Shown: positions 10,155-20,196 of the stretch, piece after piece
How positions within the stretch are numbered: position 1 is the stretch's first letter
Layout of the letters: each line of letters begins with the position of its first letter
From: Leishmania donovani
Lineage: Eukaryota; Euglenozoa; Kinetoplastea; Trypanosomatida; Trypanosomatidae
Reading direction: 5' to 3'
Assembly (NCBI RefSeq): GCF_000227135.1
Contig: NC_018235.1
Coordinates: 62,001 to 126,000, forward strand
Length of the DNA stretch: 64,000 bases
Made by a program: the position numbers and the translations under genes
Notes under the pieces: model-generated
Told to the model about the DNA's origin: nothing
Databases searched by the model: none
Seen by the model: only the letters and a program-made list of their open reading frames with translations

Positions 10155-12947
10155 ATGCGTGGCTTCCTCTCGTTTGAGGCCGTAACGCTACTTATCTGTT
10201 GGGTAGCCCTACTGATCCTGACTAAGGGCCTCGCCACCACCGTGCTGCGGCACGACCTCGTCGCGTGGGTGCAGAGCGTGCTTGGGAAGCCAATGATGCG
10301 CAGCGCGACGCTGATGCAGGATCGCACGCTTGACGACGCCTTGCCCGAGGAGCTGCTGTCGCTCTTCTGGATGCGCCGTGCCGTGTCGCAGCCGTACAGC
10401 AGCTGGTACCTGCACAGCTCGGAAGCCTACAGCGGCGTGCCAGGGCCCATGCGCCTGCCAAAGGATGTCGTCACCGAAGGGCAGATCTTGTACCCCTTCC
10501 ATGTGCTGTACCTGTACGCGTGTGGGGTGTGGCTGCAGTGGATGCGGCCCGAACTCGCCATGAAACTCCTCACGTCGCGTCAGCAGCCGCGCCTGACGCA
10601 CAGCGACGCCATTGAGCTGCGGAGCACGCTTGCGTGGGTTAGCGTAGGCTGTGTCGTCCTCGTCGGCGCGCCGGGAGCATGGCTTTTCGCCGCCGCCCTC
10701 TCGCGCTTGCTGCGTCGCGCGGCTTGCGATCGGGAGCGTGCGTCTCGTCTGCATCTGCCAGCTGACAGCTGCATCAACGTGACGGCGTCTACAGTTGTGG
10801 CAGCGCCACCGGCGAATGCGGCAACGGCGTCGTCCAGGTCGCCGGATGAGACGATCATCGGCAGGGAGAAGGAGCTGACTGGCATGGCGGCGCGTGAGGC
10901 GAGAGACGTGGCCGCCTTCCTTGGCTCTCTCATCACTGTTCTCATGGGCATTCTGCCACTCCTCGTGGTGGAGGTGTGCACGATGCAGCCGTGGTGCCTG
11001 TGCGGCTCGCTTCTCGTGTGGGCACTTTTTTTTGCCCTCCAGAATGAGCTGCAGCTCCACGCCGGTGAGGCGCAGACGGCAGACGCCTCCTTCGACATGA
11101 CCACACCGATCGTCGTCGGGAACGGTGTAGAGGTCTTTGCGCTGAAGCAGGAGCCGGGCGTCTGCCCTCTAATCGGGCTCTCCGTGACAGTCACCGTGAT
11201 TTCGCTTGCCATGCCTTCGTGTCTCTTCGCGACACTACTCCTCGTCCTCTGGAGCCTTTCTGCATGCTGGCAGCGCGGCTACCGCCGCGTCCTCGTGAAG
11301 GTGAAGCTGCCGAGAGGGAGGAGCAGTCCGTCGGTGGGAAAGGACGGCTACGTGCGCATGGGTTACTCGTGCTACAGGGACACGCTCTGGATGAACAGAT
11401 GCTTCTGCTACGCCACGCTGTTTGCTGTGTGCCTTGTGCTGGCCGTTACGACACCGTGGTGGCTGCATCAGCAGCCGGTCCTGACATTCATGGACCTCTT
11501 CGCGAGCCCGCCAAAGCCGTCGTCCAGCGCAGCCACGAAGGGTGAAGCGGCTGAGCGTGCGATTGACCCGGCGAACTTGTCCTTCACGGGTGGGCATGAG
11601 ATGCACGCCCGCTGCCTCGCTGGCCCCTATTCGTACTACAACTGCGCGCAGCCGACGCCGAATATGTGGCGGTTGACCGAGTGGCTTGGGTTTCCGTGGA
11701 CTTCCACGGCCAAGGCCCTCACTGGCATCTTCACGGTGAACCAGAGCTACATCAACAAGGAGAGTCCTCTGTGGCTGAACTACATCGTACTTGTCCTTCT
11801 AACCCTCGCGAACGCGGGCAGCATTCTCGTGCTGACGTTCTACCGGGTCCGTAAGCCGCCGTTATCCTTCGAGACGCCGGTGGTGTACGCAGCGCAGCTG
11901 GCGGCACAGCGGGCAGAGCATCAGGCGTACTGGGCTTCCAAGCGGGCGGGCCGCTGCGACGGTGCACGAACACCAGCTCCGCTGGCACCACAGCCCAAGG
12001 TGGAGACCGCCTCCGCAGCGCAGGGCAGCGCTGGTGGAGGGCGCCAGCGAGTCAAGGTGGTGACGTGCCTTTCACGGGAAGAGTACGTGGTGAAGCAGGT
12101 GGTGCTGCTGTGTTGGATGCTCTCCGCTTCCACCATCTCTGGCACGGTGCTGTTTCTGCGCAACGCGCCTAGCAGCTGCGTGCTGGTCTTTCCCTCCGTC
12201 TCGCTGCTGGCGGCGGTTTCCGTTGTGATCAGCGTTCTGCGCTGTGAGCGGCCGCTCGCCTTCCACCCCGCTCCCCAGCAGGCGGCTAAAACCGTCAGTG
12301 GTGCGTGGAAGATGAAGAAGGACACCTCAGCGCCCATGCAGCAGGACGGCGACGACTCGCGACCGCCTGCTGCCTCGCGGTGGTGCACGACGACGGTTGC
12401 GCCGAGTCTGGCACATGCTGCCGATGTGCCATGTCTCTACCTTGTCTTTACAGCATCGGTGCTCAGCACTGGTGCGCTGACGTGGACGATAGTGCCGATG
12501 CTGCTGCGCCACGGCATTCTCCTCCTCCTGTGCTGGCGCACGTCTTTATCGCTAGTGCTGCTGCGAACGTGGGCCCCGGCGGACACCACGTGCAACATCT
12601 TCGCGAGGCTCGGCGCAGTGAGCTGTGTTGCGCTAGGGCTCCTGCTGGCCGCGCAGGCTGTCCCGCAGTCGTCTGCGTCAGCTGTGGCGTGCCGGCTCGC
12701 ACGCTTTACGGACAAGGTGGGCGACGTGTACGCGCACACCGGCGACAACGTCCTGCGTGCGCTCATCTACCAATGCATTGCCTCCTGCTTCATGTACGCC
12801 TGCGGCGCTGTTCACGCGACGCTGCGCGTGGCGCGATTGGCACTGGAACCGGAGGAGGTACACCTGGTGCCCATCGAGGAGGAGCTTCGCATCTGTAAAA
12901 GCAGTTGCGATGCCGCTGCAGCAGGACATGCGACGAGGCAGCAGTAG
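10155..12947 (+). CDS. Large polytopic membrane protein, unknown function
   Basis: A 930-residue protein not recognised as a member of a named family. The N-terminus begins with a hydrophobic helix (about residues 5-25, FEAVTLLICWVALLILTKGL), which could be a signal anchor. About 12-14 hydrophobic segments follow, for example near residues 125-140, 155-180, 255-275, 280-300, 345-375, 420-440, 540-560, 650-675, 685-705, 760-785, 790-805, 815-835 and 870-890. They are separated by polar loops, some rich in Ala/Ser/Gln and positively charged (about 590-645 and 715-755). A start-proximal soluble part with LFWMRR and SSWYLHSSEAY precedes the main membrane region. The topology suggests a transporter, channel or lipid-handling protein, but no motif supports a choice. 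The stop is followed by a spacer with an unusual hairpin. Confidence 0.85.
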   Translation: MRGFLSFEAVTLLICWVALLILTKGLATTVLRHDLVAWVQSVLGKPMMRSATLMQDRTLDDALPEELLSLFWMRRAVSQPYSSWYLHSSEAYSGVPGPMRLPKDVVTEGQILYPFHVLYLYACGVWLQWMRPELAMKLLTSRQQPRLTHSDAIELRSTLAWVSVGCVVLVGAPGAWLFAAALSRLLRRAACDRERASRLHLPADSCINVTASTVVAAPPANAATASSRSPDETIIGREKELTGMAAREARDVAAFLGSLITVLMGILPLLVVEVCTMQPWCLCGSLLVWALFFALQNELQLHAGEAQTADASFDMTTPIVVGNGVEVFALKQEPGVCPLIGLSVTVTVISLAMPSCLFATLLLVLWSLSACWQRGYRRVLVKVKLPRGRSSPSVGKDGYVRMGYSCYRDTLWMNRCFCYATLFAVCLVLAVTTPWWLHQQPVLTFMDLFASPPKPSSSAATKGEAAERAIDPANLSFTGGHEMHARCLAGPYSYYNCAQPTPNMWRLTEWLGFPWTSTAKALTGIFTVNQSYINKESPLWLNYIVLVLLTLANAGSILVLTFYRVRKPPLSFETPVVYAAQLAAQRAEHQAYWASKRAGRCDGARTPAPLAPQPKVETASAAQGSAGGGRQRVKVVTCLSREEYVVKQVVLLCWMLSASTISGTVLFLRNAPSSCVLVFPSVSLLAAVSVVISVLRCERPLAFHPAPQQAAKTVSGAWKMKKDTSAPMQQDGDDSRPPAASRWCTTTVAPSLAHAADVPCLYLVFTASVLSTGALTWTIVPMLLRHGILLLLCWRTSLSLVLLRTWAPADTTCNIFARLGAVSCVALGLLLAAQAVPQSSASAVACRLARFTDKVGDVYAHTGDNVLRALIYQCIASCFMYACGAVHATLRVARLALEPEEVHLVPIEEELRICKSSCDAAAAGHATRQQ

Positions 12948-13250
12948 GTTGCGACGGCGTGTTTTGGGTATGTGCACCCGATGCGGCGCCACAACAACGT
13001 CGCACCTTTTGATCTACTCTCGTTGACCACTCCGCGCATATGGTCTCATGGCCGTCTTCCACTCCTCCAAGGCGAGACGCGCATGTCGTGCACGTTCGCT
13101 GGTTGCACTTCTTCTGCTGCCGTGATGGCGCAGGTCTTGATGTGCCGCTGAACACCTCGCACGCACACAGGCATGCAGCTTTAGGATGGAGGAGGGCGGC
13201 TGAGCAAGGGGAGGGAACACGCTGCTGTGTCCTGGAGTAATTCCTTACTC

Positions 13251-13342
13251 TCTGTGTCTCCACTTGAGCTAGAGGGGTGGAAGGGGGCACGGCGTTGCGT
13301 GTGCGCACACCGCCACCCCACTAGCTCAAGTGGAGACACAGA
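13251..13342. repeat. Near-perfect 30-bp inverted repeat (hairpin)
   Basis: The left arm 13251-13280 and right arm 13313-13342 are reverse complements at 29 of 30 positions, with one mismatch in the AGAGGGG/CCCCACT part. The outer 22 bases of each arm pair perfectly. The 32-base loop contains a further palindrome, GTGTGCGCACAC (13299-13310). In RNA this would form a very stable stem in the probable 3' UTR of the membrane-protein transcript. Confidence 0.9.
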
Positions 13343-14269
13343 CCCGGACACACGAGCACTCATGCATCCGTTACCTGTCTCTCATCCGCCCCGCCCTGCG
13401 CGTATTGGGTGCCTCACGCCTGATTTCGACCTCATTGGCTTTGCTTCGCTTGGCATCGGTGTGTTCATTCCGTGTATCCTTTCCCTTCTCTTGCTTTCGC
13501 ATCTGCGTGCGTGTGCAGGCCCGTCGAGTGCCCGAGCCTGACCGTGCTGACGCTCGCCGCCGTTGAGCAAGCCCTCGCCTGGCGTACAGACACCTGCGAA
13601 GCAGCGCCACACAAGCAACACTTCTTTCTATTCTTATCCATGTGTATACAGGTTTGCATGGCGCTTGTATCTGCGCAGCTGCATGCAGGCATGCGGGTGA
13701 GCCGCCGCACGTGCCTCTTGCTCTCGATCGCACCTGTCACGTACGTATCCGCATCTGCCACACCCCGCCGCGTACCGCTCACGTTGTTACCGGCCGAAGC
13801 CTCACGTCTGCACGTAGTTGAACCCCCTCTTCCTTCCTCTCCTCTCCTTATGCCCCTTCCCAGAGCAACGAACACAGCCTTTCAGGTTTTTTTTTTCGTG
13901 CACTGCTTCTTTCTTTCTTCAGGGTACTTCACACTCACACGCAGCACTCGCTCACTGTCACTTGCCATCCCTTCTGCCGCGTGTCTTTTCCACCACTCCT
14001 TCTGTCTTCCCTCTCTGAGGTGCGCATATACGGCCCTCACTGCGACTCACACCCATACACACACACACACACAAGCACACGCCTGCGCGTTCCTTTCCGA
14101 TCATCGCCCTTTCCTCGGCTCTGACTGCTTCCTCGTCCGCTGCTGCACTCGTTTCTGCGCATTTTTTCCTTCTACTTTGCTTCCAATCACCAGCGCGCGT
14201 GTGTGCCTGCTTCTCGCGCGTCCTGCCATCGGCGCAGCACCGAGCGACGTTGCTTGCCCATCTCCTTGA

Positions 14270-14323
14270 CTCCCCCCCCCCTCCTCCCCGAACCGTGATC
14301 TCCACACGTGCACCGCCACACAG
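14270..14323 (+). promoter_or_regulatory. Predicted spliced-leader acceptor of ISCL
   Basis: The C/T-rich tract at about 14265-14290 is followed by AG at 14322-14323, the first AG after it. The resulting 45-base leader would consist almost entirely of the CA repeat. Confidence 0.5.

Positions 14324-14351
<28 letters not shown>
14324..14351. repeat. (AC)14 microsatellite in the ISCL leader
   Basis: Alternating AC tract ending 17 bases before the start codon. It is the longest clean CA run in the window. Confidence 0.9.
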
Positions 14352-14354
<3 letters not shown>

Positions 14355-14368
14355 GAGACCTGCAAAAC

Positions 14369-16330
14369 ATGTCGCACGCGTCGACCTTTGCCGCGGGCGA
14401 GCTGCCCATCCGCGTCCTCACGTTCAATCTCTGGGGCATCTTCAATTCGAGGATGCGCGAGGCGCGCATGAAGGTCTTCGCGACGAAGATTGAGCACTAC
14501 GATGTCATTTTGCTACAGGAGCAGTTCTCCGTCGAGGATTTTGACCTCATCTTCCAGCACGCCTCGCCGGCGGTGCAGCGGACGTACACCTTTCGTCGGT
14601 TCTGCAGCTCCTTCTACGGCTCCGGCTGCGCCGTCATCTCACGCTACCCCATCAGCCAGGCCTTTTTCCACACTTTCCCCCTCCAGGGCTACCCAGAGAT
14701 GGTCCTTCACGGCGACTTCTTTGCGAACAAGGGGGCGGCCATGGTGCGGGTGATGGTGCCGGTGACGATGGAGGATGGCAGCGCCGCCAACGCACAGGAG
14801 GTGACCCTCTACACCACTCACCTTGTCGCCGTATACGAAAAGGTCAGCCAGCTGTCCTCGTGGAAGCGCGAGCGCTACCTTCCCTTCCGCATCTCGCAGG
14901 CGATCTCGTTCGCAGATTTCATCGTAAGCACCTCGCGTCCTACCGACCGCATCATCATTGGCGGCGACTTCAACTGCTCTCAGCGATCGCTCGAGGTGCA
15001 GATGATGCTGATCCTGCTCAAGCGGTACGGGTACGACATGCACTCCGTCTTACCTCCGCCGCGGGCGCTGCGGGATGCAGCGACGGCGGAGCAGGAGCGC
15101 GAGGGCGGTCAGCGGTTCTTCACGTATTCGGACAGCAACACCTTCAACTCGATGAAGACGTCGTACTTCAAGCTGCTCAAGCTGGAGGCGGACATCCCCT
15201 CGCAGATCGATCACATTTTCTTCTCTCGTCCAGCCTTCGCGCTGCGCCAGTTTGCCGACTGCCCGGACGTCGCCGATGGCTACCCGTGCGCCTTGCAAGA
15301 CGCGCCGAACGGGCTCGTCGTCTTTACCAAAAATGAGGTTCACGTCCCGCCGCACTCGGCGTGGTGCCGGTCCCTGTGGCACCAGCTGCTCACCGGCAAG
15401 CGCGTGCCACGCGGCGCCAATGCGACCGGGCAGCTAGCGAAGCCGGGGCGCAAGACGGCGTCATCAACGGAAGGACAGAGCGCGGACGACGCAGCCCACT
15501 ACTACCCCATGTCGGACCACTTTGGCGTGGCAGCGCTGCTCGGCATGCGTGTGGAAAAGGCGGGCTCAACGACGGCCATGATTTGCTCTAGCCCTGAGAC
15601 GGGCGGCACGGCCGCGTTGGCACTCACCCCTGACGAGGCGCGGGCTGTCCAGACGGTGGTGGACTTCTTGGAGGACTACGTGTGCAAGCTCCGCTCACAG
15701 GCCAAGACAACACGCTACATGGCGGTGTTTTCGCTGCTGTTGGTGGCGGCGAACATCTGGGTCCTTCGGCGACTGAGCGCGAAGGAGGAGGCTCGCTCAG
15801 CGGCGGTACTGGAGCGCATATACGACATGGCAGCCGCCACTACCCGCGATACGGCAAAGGTGGTGCAGCCGGGCAACGGGCTCGAGTCCATAAAGCATGG
15901 CTTTAACGTGGCGAAGGACTGGGCGAGTAACCAGGCGCAGCTGACGCTGCACATCGTGAGCAAATTCACGGGCGCAACCCCAGCGCCCGGTATCAACGCC
16001 GGCGACACACCAGAGGGGTCCAAGCAGCCTGCCGCTAACGTGGCCGATCCGTCAGAACCGGTGCCCAGGACCGTCCCCGCGTCCACCGCAGCTACTACGG
16101 CCAAGAGGGCCACATCCACACCGGAGGGCGATGCTGCTGCGCGTCCGGACTTCCGTGCCATCGCGGAGGCGCTGACGGTGCGTCCATTGTATGCCTCCGC
16201 GTGGGTCTCCTCCGCGTTCAACATGACCGCCGCCGTTGTTGGCACCGTGTCCTTCGCGATTGGTGTGTTTCAGCGCGCCGGTAACGCCAATATCCTCGAA
16301 GAACAAGTGCATCAGCTGAAGAAGTTGTAG
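14369..16330 (+). CDS. ISCL: Inositol phosphosphingolipid phospholipase C-like (neutral sphingomyelinase)
   Basis: A 653-residue protein of the endonuclease/exonuclease/phosphatase fold, sphingomyelinase branch. Visible active-site signature: LTFNLWG with Asn20, VILLQEQ with Glu51 (metal-binding Glu), GGDFNCS with Asp200 and Asn202, and the terminal SDHFG with Asp383 and His384 (general base). After the catalytic domain come two hydrophobic segments, about residues 451-469 (MAVFSLLLVAANIWVLRRL) and 617-634, as in neutral sphingomyelinases, separated by a Pro/Ala/Thr-rich linker. Family knowledge: this enzyme hydrolyses sphingomyelin and inositol phosphorylceramide to ceramide and a phospho head group, and in Leishmania it is needed for use of host sphingolipids and for virulence. 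Length and all catalytic residues look intact. The start codon is the first ATG after the CA-tract leader. Confidence 0.93.
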   Translation: MSHASTFAAGELPIRVLTFNLWGIFNSRMREARMKVFATKIEHYDVILLQEQFSVEDFDLIFQHASPAVQRTYTFRRFCSSFYGSGCAVISRYPISQAFFHTFPLQGYPEMVLHGDFFANKGAAMVRVMVPVTMEDGSAANAQEVTLYTTHLVAVYEKVSQLSSWKRERYLPFRISQAISFADFIVSTSRPTDRIIIGGDFNCSQRSLEVQMMLILLKRYGYDMHSVLPPPRALRDAATAEQEREGGQRFFTYSDSNTFNSMKTSYFKLLKLEADIPSQIDHIFFSRPAFALRQFADCPDVADGYPCALQDAPNGLVVFTKNEVHVPPHSAWCRSLWHQLLTGKRVPRGANATGQLAKPGRKTASSTEGQSADDAAHYYPMSDHFGVAALLGMRVEKAGSTTAMICSSPETGGTAALALTPDEARAVQTVVDFLEDYVCKLRSQAKTTRYMAVFSLLLVAANIWVLRRLSAKEEARSAAVLERIYDMAAATTRDTAKVVQPGNGLESIKHGFNVAKDWASNQAQLTLHIVSKFTGATPAPGINAGDTPEGSKQPAANVADPSEPVPRTVPASTAATTAKRATSTPEGDAAARPDFRAIAEALTVRPLYASAWVSSAFNMTAAVVGTVSFAIGVFQRAGNANILEEQVHQLKKL

Positions 16331-18128
16331 TGTGCACTCTGCGTGCGCTTCCTGGCCAAGTCGGACAACTGGCGGCTGGTCTTTGCTAGCGTCTCTTCCT
16401 CAGTGAGACAGCGGCGAGCACATGTTCGTTGGCCTCCCTTTGAGTGCTGCCCGTCGCACGTGTGCGTCGCGGATGGCTGCCGCCGCCTTGCCTGCATATG
16501 GACCTCACGCTTTTTTTTTTTTCACTGTCCGGTCTTGTATCCACGTGCTTACGTGCCGGCATGCTCTCTTGTGTCTCTGCCATGCTGGCCGGCGCTGCTA
16601 CCGTCGCGGTGGATGGGCAGCCACTGGTCGATGTCGTGCGCCGCGCGTGCGCTGATCAACTGTGCTTCCTGTACGTGCGTGGACGTGGGCGCTTTCCGCC
16701 CCGTCCGCCTTCGCCCTTTTGCTTGTGCTTTTCGGTTCCATGCTTCGCCCTCTCTCTGTGTGTGTCGGGAGGGAGGAGGGTGGAGGAGGCGGTATTGCTG
16801 TACTGGCTCTTCCCCACGGCCGCCTCGCAGGACGCGATGGGGCTCGTGAGGTGGTCGGGGTCGAGTAGACCCCCTAACGCTTGCGCTTGGGCAGAGAGCG
16901 GGCACGCTGATGTAGGAAAACGTTTTTAAGGGCCACTCGTTGCTGCTGGTGCGGTTCTCTTTGCATCTTGCTTGTTCGCCTCACGATCCCCTCTCTGTCG
17001 TTCGTGCGTGCATGACACCGACCTCTTCTTCACCTCGCCCCACCTCTCTTCGCCACGTGGGCTTGTCGGCCTGCCTGCCGGTGTGTGTTGACACAGTGTC
17101 GCAGACTCCGCTGGTGCCGTTCGTTTTGGCTTCCGGCCGGAGAAGGGTGTCTTCCCGGGATGCTGCGCGAGCGTTCATCGCTGTGAGAGGAGCACCGTGG
17201 TGACTGCAGCCATGGAGTCGCTGCAGTTGAGGTAAAGCGGCGAAGCAGGTGCGTGCGCGTGTGTGGGCCACGAGACACTGAGGAGCACACAGAGAAGGGG
17301 AGGGCCCTGGAAAGGGCAATGGCAAGGAAATAGTGACGCGAGAGACGAGAGGCGCGACAGCACGGCGATGGGAAGCGCTCGGCAGCCACGGAAGCCACTA
17401 CCCACTACCACCATCCACCCCTCCCGTCAAAAAACGAAACACGCACGAACGAATCGAAGGGGTGATGCACCGTGGGGAGACGCAACTGGAAGAAAGAACC
17501 AGTGATAGCCGCGCATCTGTCGGTGTGCAGATGAGGACGGCAGCTGTGTGCCGTCACGCACACACCTCACTCTCTTCTGCGGGCTGAGGAAGCGTGACCA
17601 GCAGAGGCTCCCACCCACCGCCACTCCACTCGGCATGCGTCGCGCTGCCACTCTCCCGTTCTTTGCAGCGGTCAGACATGGCACATACATGCAGAGGGAG
17701 CGACGCAGCCGTGCCCATGGCCGTTTACGCCGTCGCTGCGAGTGACTACCCTACCCTTCTCTCATCTGCATGCTGCACCTTCCTGCTGTGCTGGGCCGAG
17801 TCACCAATCACATGTGCTCCTCGCCTCCCGTAAGACCCCCAGACACATCGACTCGCTCGTGGTATCGCGCAAGAAGCAACACGGCGCCGTCCACCCACCC
17901 CGCACGCACCGGCGCTCGACACGCATACCTTCGCAGTATCGAAGCAGCCTGTGAGTACCGCTCTGCGCGCGCCACAACTCAAGACGCTCGCTCACTCGCT
18001 CTCCCCAGCGTCGCGGACATGCGCGCTTCTCTTGCGCTTGGATCGTTGATGGTAGACAGACGCTTCCTTCTCCATCTAGCGGTGTGGATGCTGCTCGGCC
18101 TTGGAGCCTTCCCCTCGCGAACTCGGTG
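16331..18128. other. Spacer after ISCL (no gene seen)
   Basis: 1.8 kb. A short stretch at about 16770-16930 resembles part of SIDER-like copy B (see separate entry). The rest is mixed C/T-rich spacer, with a purine-rich patch around 17280-17350. Confidence 0.55.
16775..16930 (+). repeat. Possible fragment of a SIDER-like element
   Basis: A segment near 16795-16855 reads CTGTACTGGCTCTTCCCCAC then a GGGGCTCGTG block, close to CTGCACTGGCTCTTCCCCGC with GTGGGCTCGTG at about 43690-43740 in copy B. The shared core ACTGGCTCTTCCCC is 14 bases. The fragment is short and degenerate, so membership is tentative. Confidence 0.35.
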
Positions 18129-19634
18129 ATGCCTCCGCGACGCCGACAGCTGCACGCGTGCGCAGGGCTTGCACTCCGCAGTGACCGCGGACAGCATCCG
18201 CGTGCGATGGCAACACGCACCATCTACCACCTCCCGAACATTCCCCATGCAAGCTGTGCTGCGGCGAGCAGGAACCACGGAGGGCCTGCAAGCGCATCAG
18301 AGGAGCCACTGCACGCCAAAGACGTACACACTGGCGCTGGAGAAGGACGAGGCGGCTGTGGCAGTGGCGAGGGCGCAGAGGAGGAGGTGGTTGTATGTGC
18401 CGCACCGCCGACGGCGCCGCAGCTCGCAAGCGCGGTCACACGAGGTCGAGGAGATGGCGGGGCAGTGCACACGTTAAAGCGGTACCTACGCCCATACGAG
18501 GAGGAGGGCAGCGGTGCTGTGCTTCTAGAAAGGGAGCCGGACGGCACGGTCGCGCCACCCCCAAGGCACAACTGCCCCAAGCCGGCGAAGCTTGACACCG
18601 ACGTCTGGCATTGGAGTGGCGACATAGAAGAGGTGCGGCAACACACAAGCGTGGATGGTCGACGGGCCGGCCATGACCGCACAGCGACGGCAGAACACCG
18701 AAGAGGTGATCGCACCTCAGAGTGCGCCTGTGGTACCCGTAGTCGTCATTGCCTCCCCGCGCAGAAGAAGTTTAGGTGCGACGCGACACCGACACCTGCA
18801 TCTTGCGCTGCTGCTACGGACAATTTTGATGAAAGATGCGATGCCGCCTTCGCAGAAAGGGGATGCGTTGCTGTAGCAGTGTTTAGTCGCCCGCCGGACT
18901 CACGTGCACTGGAGGACGCGCGCCCCTCATCACCACTACTGTTACCGTCCTCTCCTGCCTCCACGAATAGTAGCGAGACGAGCGCGCCGAGGTCGTCAAC
19001 GTGGGCAACAACACGCTGTCGCAGACGTGACAGCGGTGGCGAGGACGATACTTTGTTTAGGTGCTCCACCACCGCCACTTCAGCCTCTGAGATCGACAGC
19101 GATGGTTGCCCAGAGGATGGCCACGGTAGCCTGGTGCAAGGGGTCTTTGTCGAGTGTGAGGCGCGCTCTGCGGGTTCCGGAAGCGGTCCGCAGCTGGCGA
19201 TTCCAAGGCATCTGGCGGCCCAGCAGAGTAGCGCTTGCGACGTGCTGCGAGACCGTCCGCTCATCGCTGCACCACCAAGTAGCGAGCAGATTACAGCCGC
19301 ACCCACGAACCGCGCCAGCGGCAAGATCGCCCGCCTCACAAACTTTTACTTAGAGCCCCGCTACCGCCGACACGCGCAGCACATGGCACTGCATGATCTG
19401 CCGCTGGCGACATCGGCGACAGTGCCATCGCGCTCTAGCACGTCCTCCAGCATATTTCTCCAGCTGTTCACAGCATCTCCTCCTTCGTGCCCTGCGGGTT
19501 GCGAGGTGAAGCGCGACGCAGCTTCGCGCACGAACGACGACGAGATGGGCGTGAGGCCGCCGATCTGGTCTATCATCATGAAGTACTATGCCGCCCATCA
19601 TGAGCGGCAACTGCCCCCACATGCGCCTCTTTAA
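18129..19634 (+). CDS. Conserved-looking protein of unknown function
   Basis: A 501-residue protein; 18129 is the first ATG in the open frame and 18207 is a possible alternative. The sequence is mostly low-complexity, rich in Ala, Ser, Arg, Pro and acidic residues. Less biased segments stand out: residues about 115-170 (LKRYLRPYEEE, DTDVWHWSGDIEEVRQH) and the C-terminal part (KIARLTNFYLEPRYRRHAQHM and PPIWSIIMKYYAAHHERQ). No catalytic motif, signal peptide or membrane helix is visible. I do not recognise the family. It has its own position in the gene series between ISCL and the SUMO E1 subunit, and its third-position GC bias is like its neighbours, which supports a real gene. Confidence 0.75.
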   Translation: MPPRRRQLHACAGLALRSDRGQHPRAMATRTIYHLPNIPHASCAAASRNHGGPASASEEPLHAKDVHTGAGEGRGGCGSGEGAEEEVVVCAAPPTAPQLASAVTRGRGDGGAVHTLKRYLRPYEEEGSGAVLLEREPDGTVAPPPRHNCPKPAKLDTDVWHWSGDIEEVRQHTSVDGRRAGHDRTATAEHRRGDRTSECACGTRSRHCLPAQKKFRCDATPTPASCAAATDNFDERCDAAFAERGCVAVAVFSRPPDSRALEDARPSSPLLLPSSPASTNSSETSAPRSSTWATTRCRRRDSGGEDDTLFRCSTTATSASEIDSDGCPEDGHGSLVQGVFVECEARSAGSGSGPQLAIPRHLAAQQSSACDVLRDRPLIAAPPSSEQITAAPTNRASGKIARLTNFYLEPRYRRHAQHMALHDLPLATSATVPSRSSTSSSIFLQLFTASPPSCPAGCEVKRDAASRTNDDEMGVRPPIWSIIMKYYAAHHERQLPPHAPL

Positions 19635-20196
19635 TGGTTAGATATCTCTTTCGGGGAGCAGACTGAGGCGGACGCGCAGCGACGCCTGTGCTCAAGGAGA
19701 CACCGCTCGCGGCTCTCATTTCTTTTCGCCCTCGCTCTACTCTGAGTTGATTCCTGCTGCTGCTGCTGCCTCCACTTGAAAGTGAAACTCGCGTTCATGG
19801 ATTGGGGAAGGCGGAAGATATCACGGGCACAGGAATGGTGGTAGTTGTGTTGGGGGGGTTGCCGAGCCCGCTGAATGTGAGCATGACGTGCTCCTCCTCG
19901 GCCCGTGTCAGCCCAAGAGAGACGCCGCTCCCGTGAGGAGGGGGGGGGGCTCGTGCCGCTGAAGCGCTTCCATGGCGACTTGTACGCATGATGGCAACAC
20001 GGAGGACTGCCTTCACCGTCGTCCTTCTTCCCTCGCTGCTCTCGCTGCGCGCCTCATGTCCGCTCGTCTCTGCACGGACCACCGAACACTTGCTCATCAC
20101 GCCTCGTTTTTTTTTTTTCCTTGCTTGTCCTCCTCCTTTTCCTCCTGTAGAGTGCCAAGAACGCGCACACGCCCAGAAAGTATCGAGTAGCGTACG
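19635..20196. other. Spacer before the UBA2 gene (no gene seen)
   Basis: 560 bases. No gene is seen. The right end is the acceptor tract of the next gene. Confidence 0.55.
20105..20150 (+). promoter_or_regulatory. Predicted spliced-leader acceptor of the UBA2 gene
   Basis: A 43-base polypyrimidine tract containing a T12 run ends in TAG, with AG at 20149-20150. The ATG lies 46 bases downstream. This is the clearest acceptor in the window. Confidence 0.7.

Larger units (their letters stand above)
12948..14368. other. Spacer before the ISCL gene, containing a hairpin and a CA tract
   Basis: 1.4 kb without a supported gene. It holds the inverted repeat at 13251-13342, C/T-rich tracts at about 13830-14000 and 14265-14290, and a long CA tract directly before the next start codon. 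Confidence 0.6.

Noticed and set aside
13472..14269. 265-codon frame before ISCL
   Set aside because: Overlaps spacer with CA repeats and C/T tracts; Cys/His/Thr-rich composition is the usual signature of non-coding sequence here.
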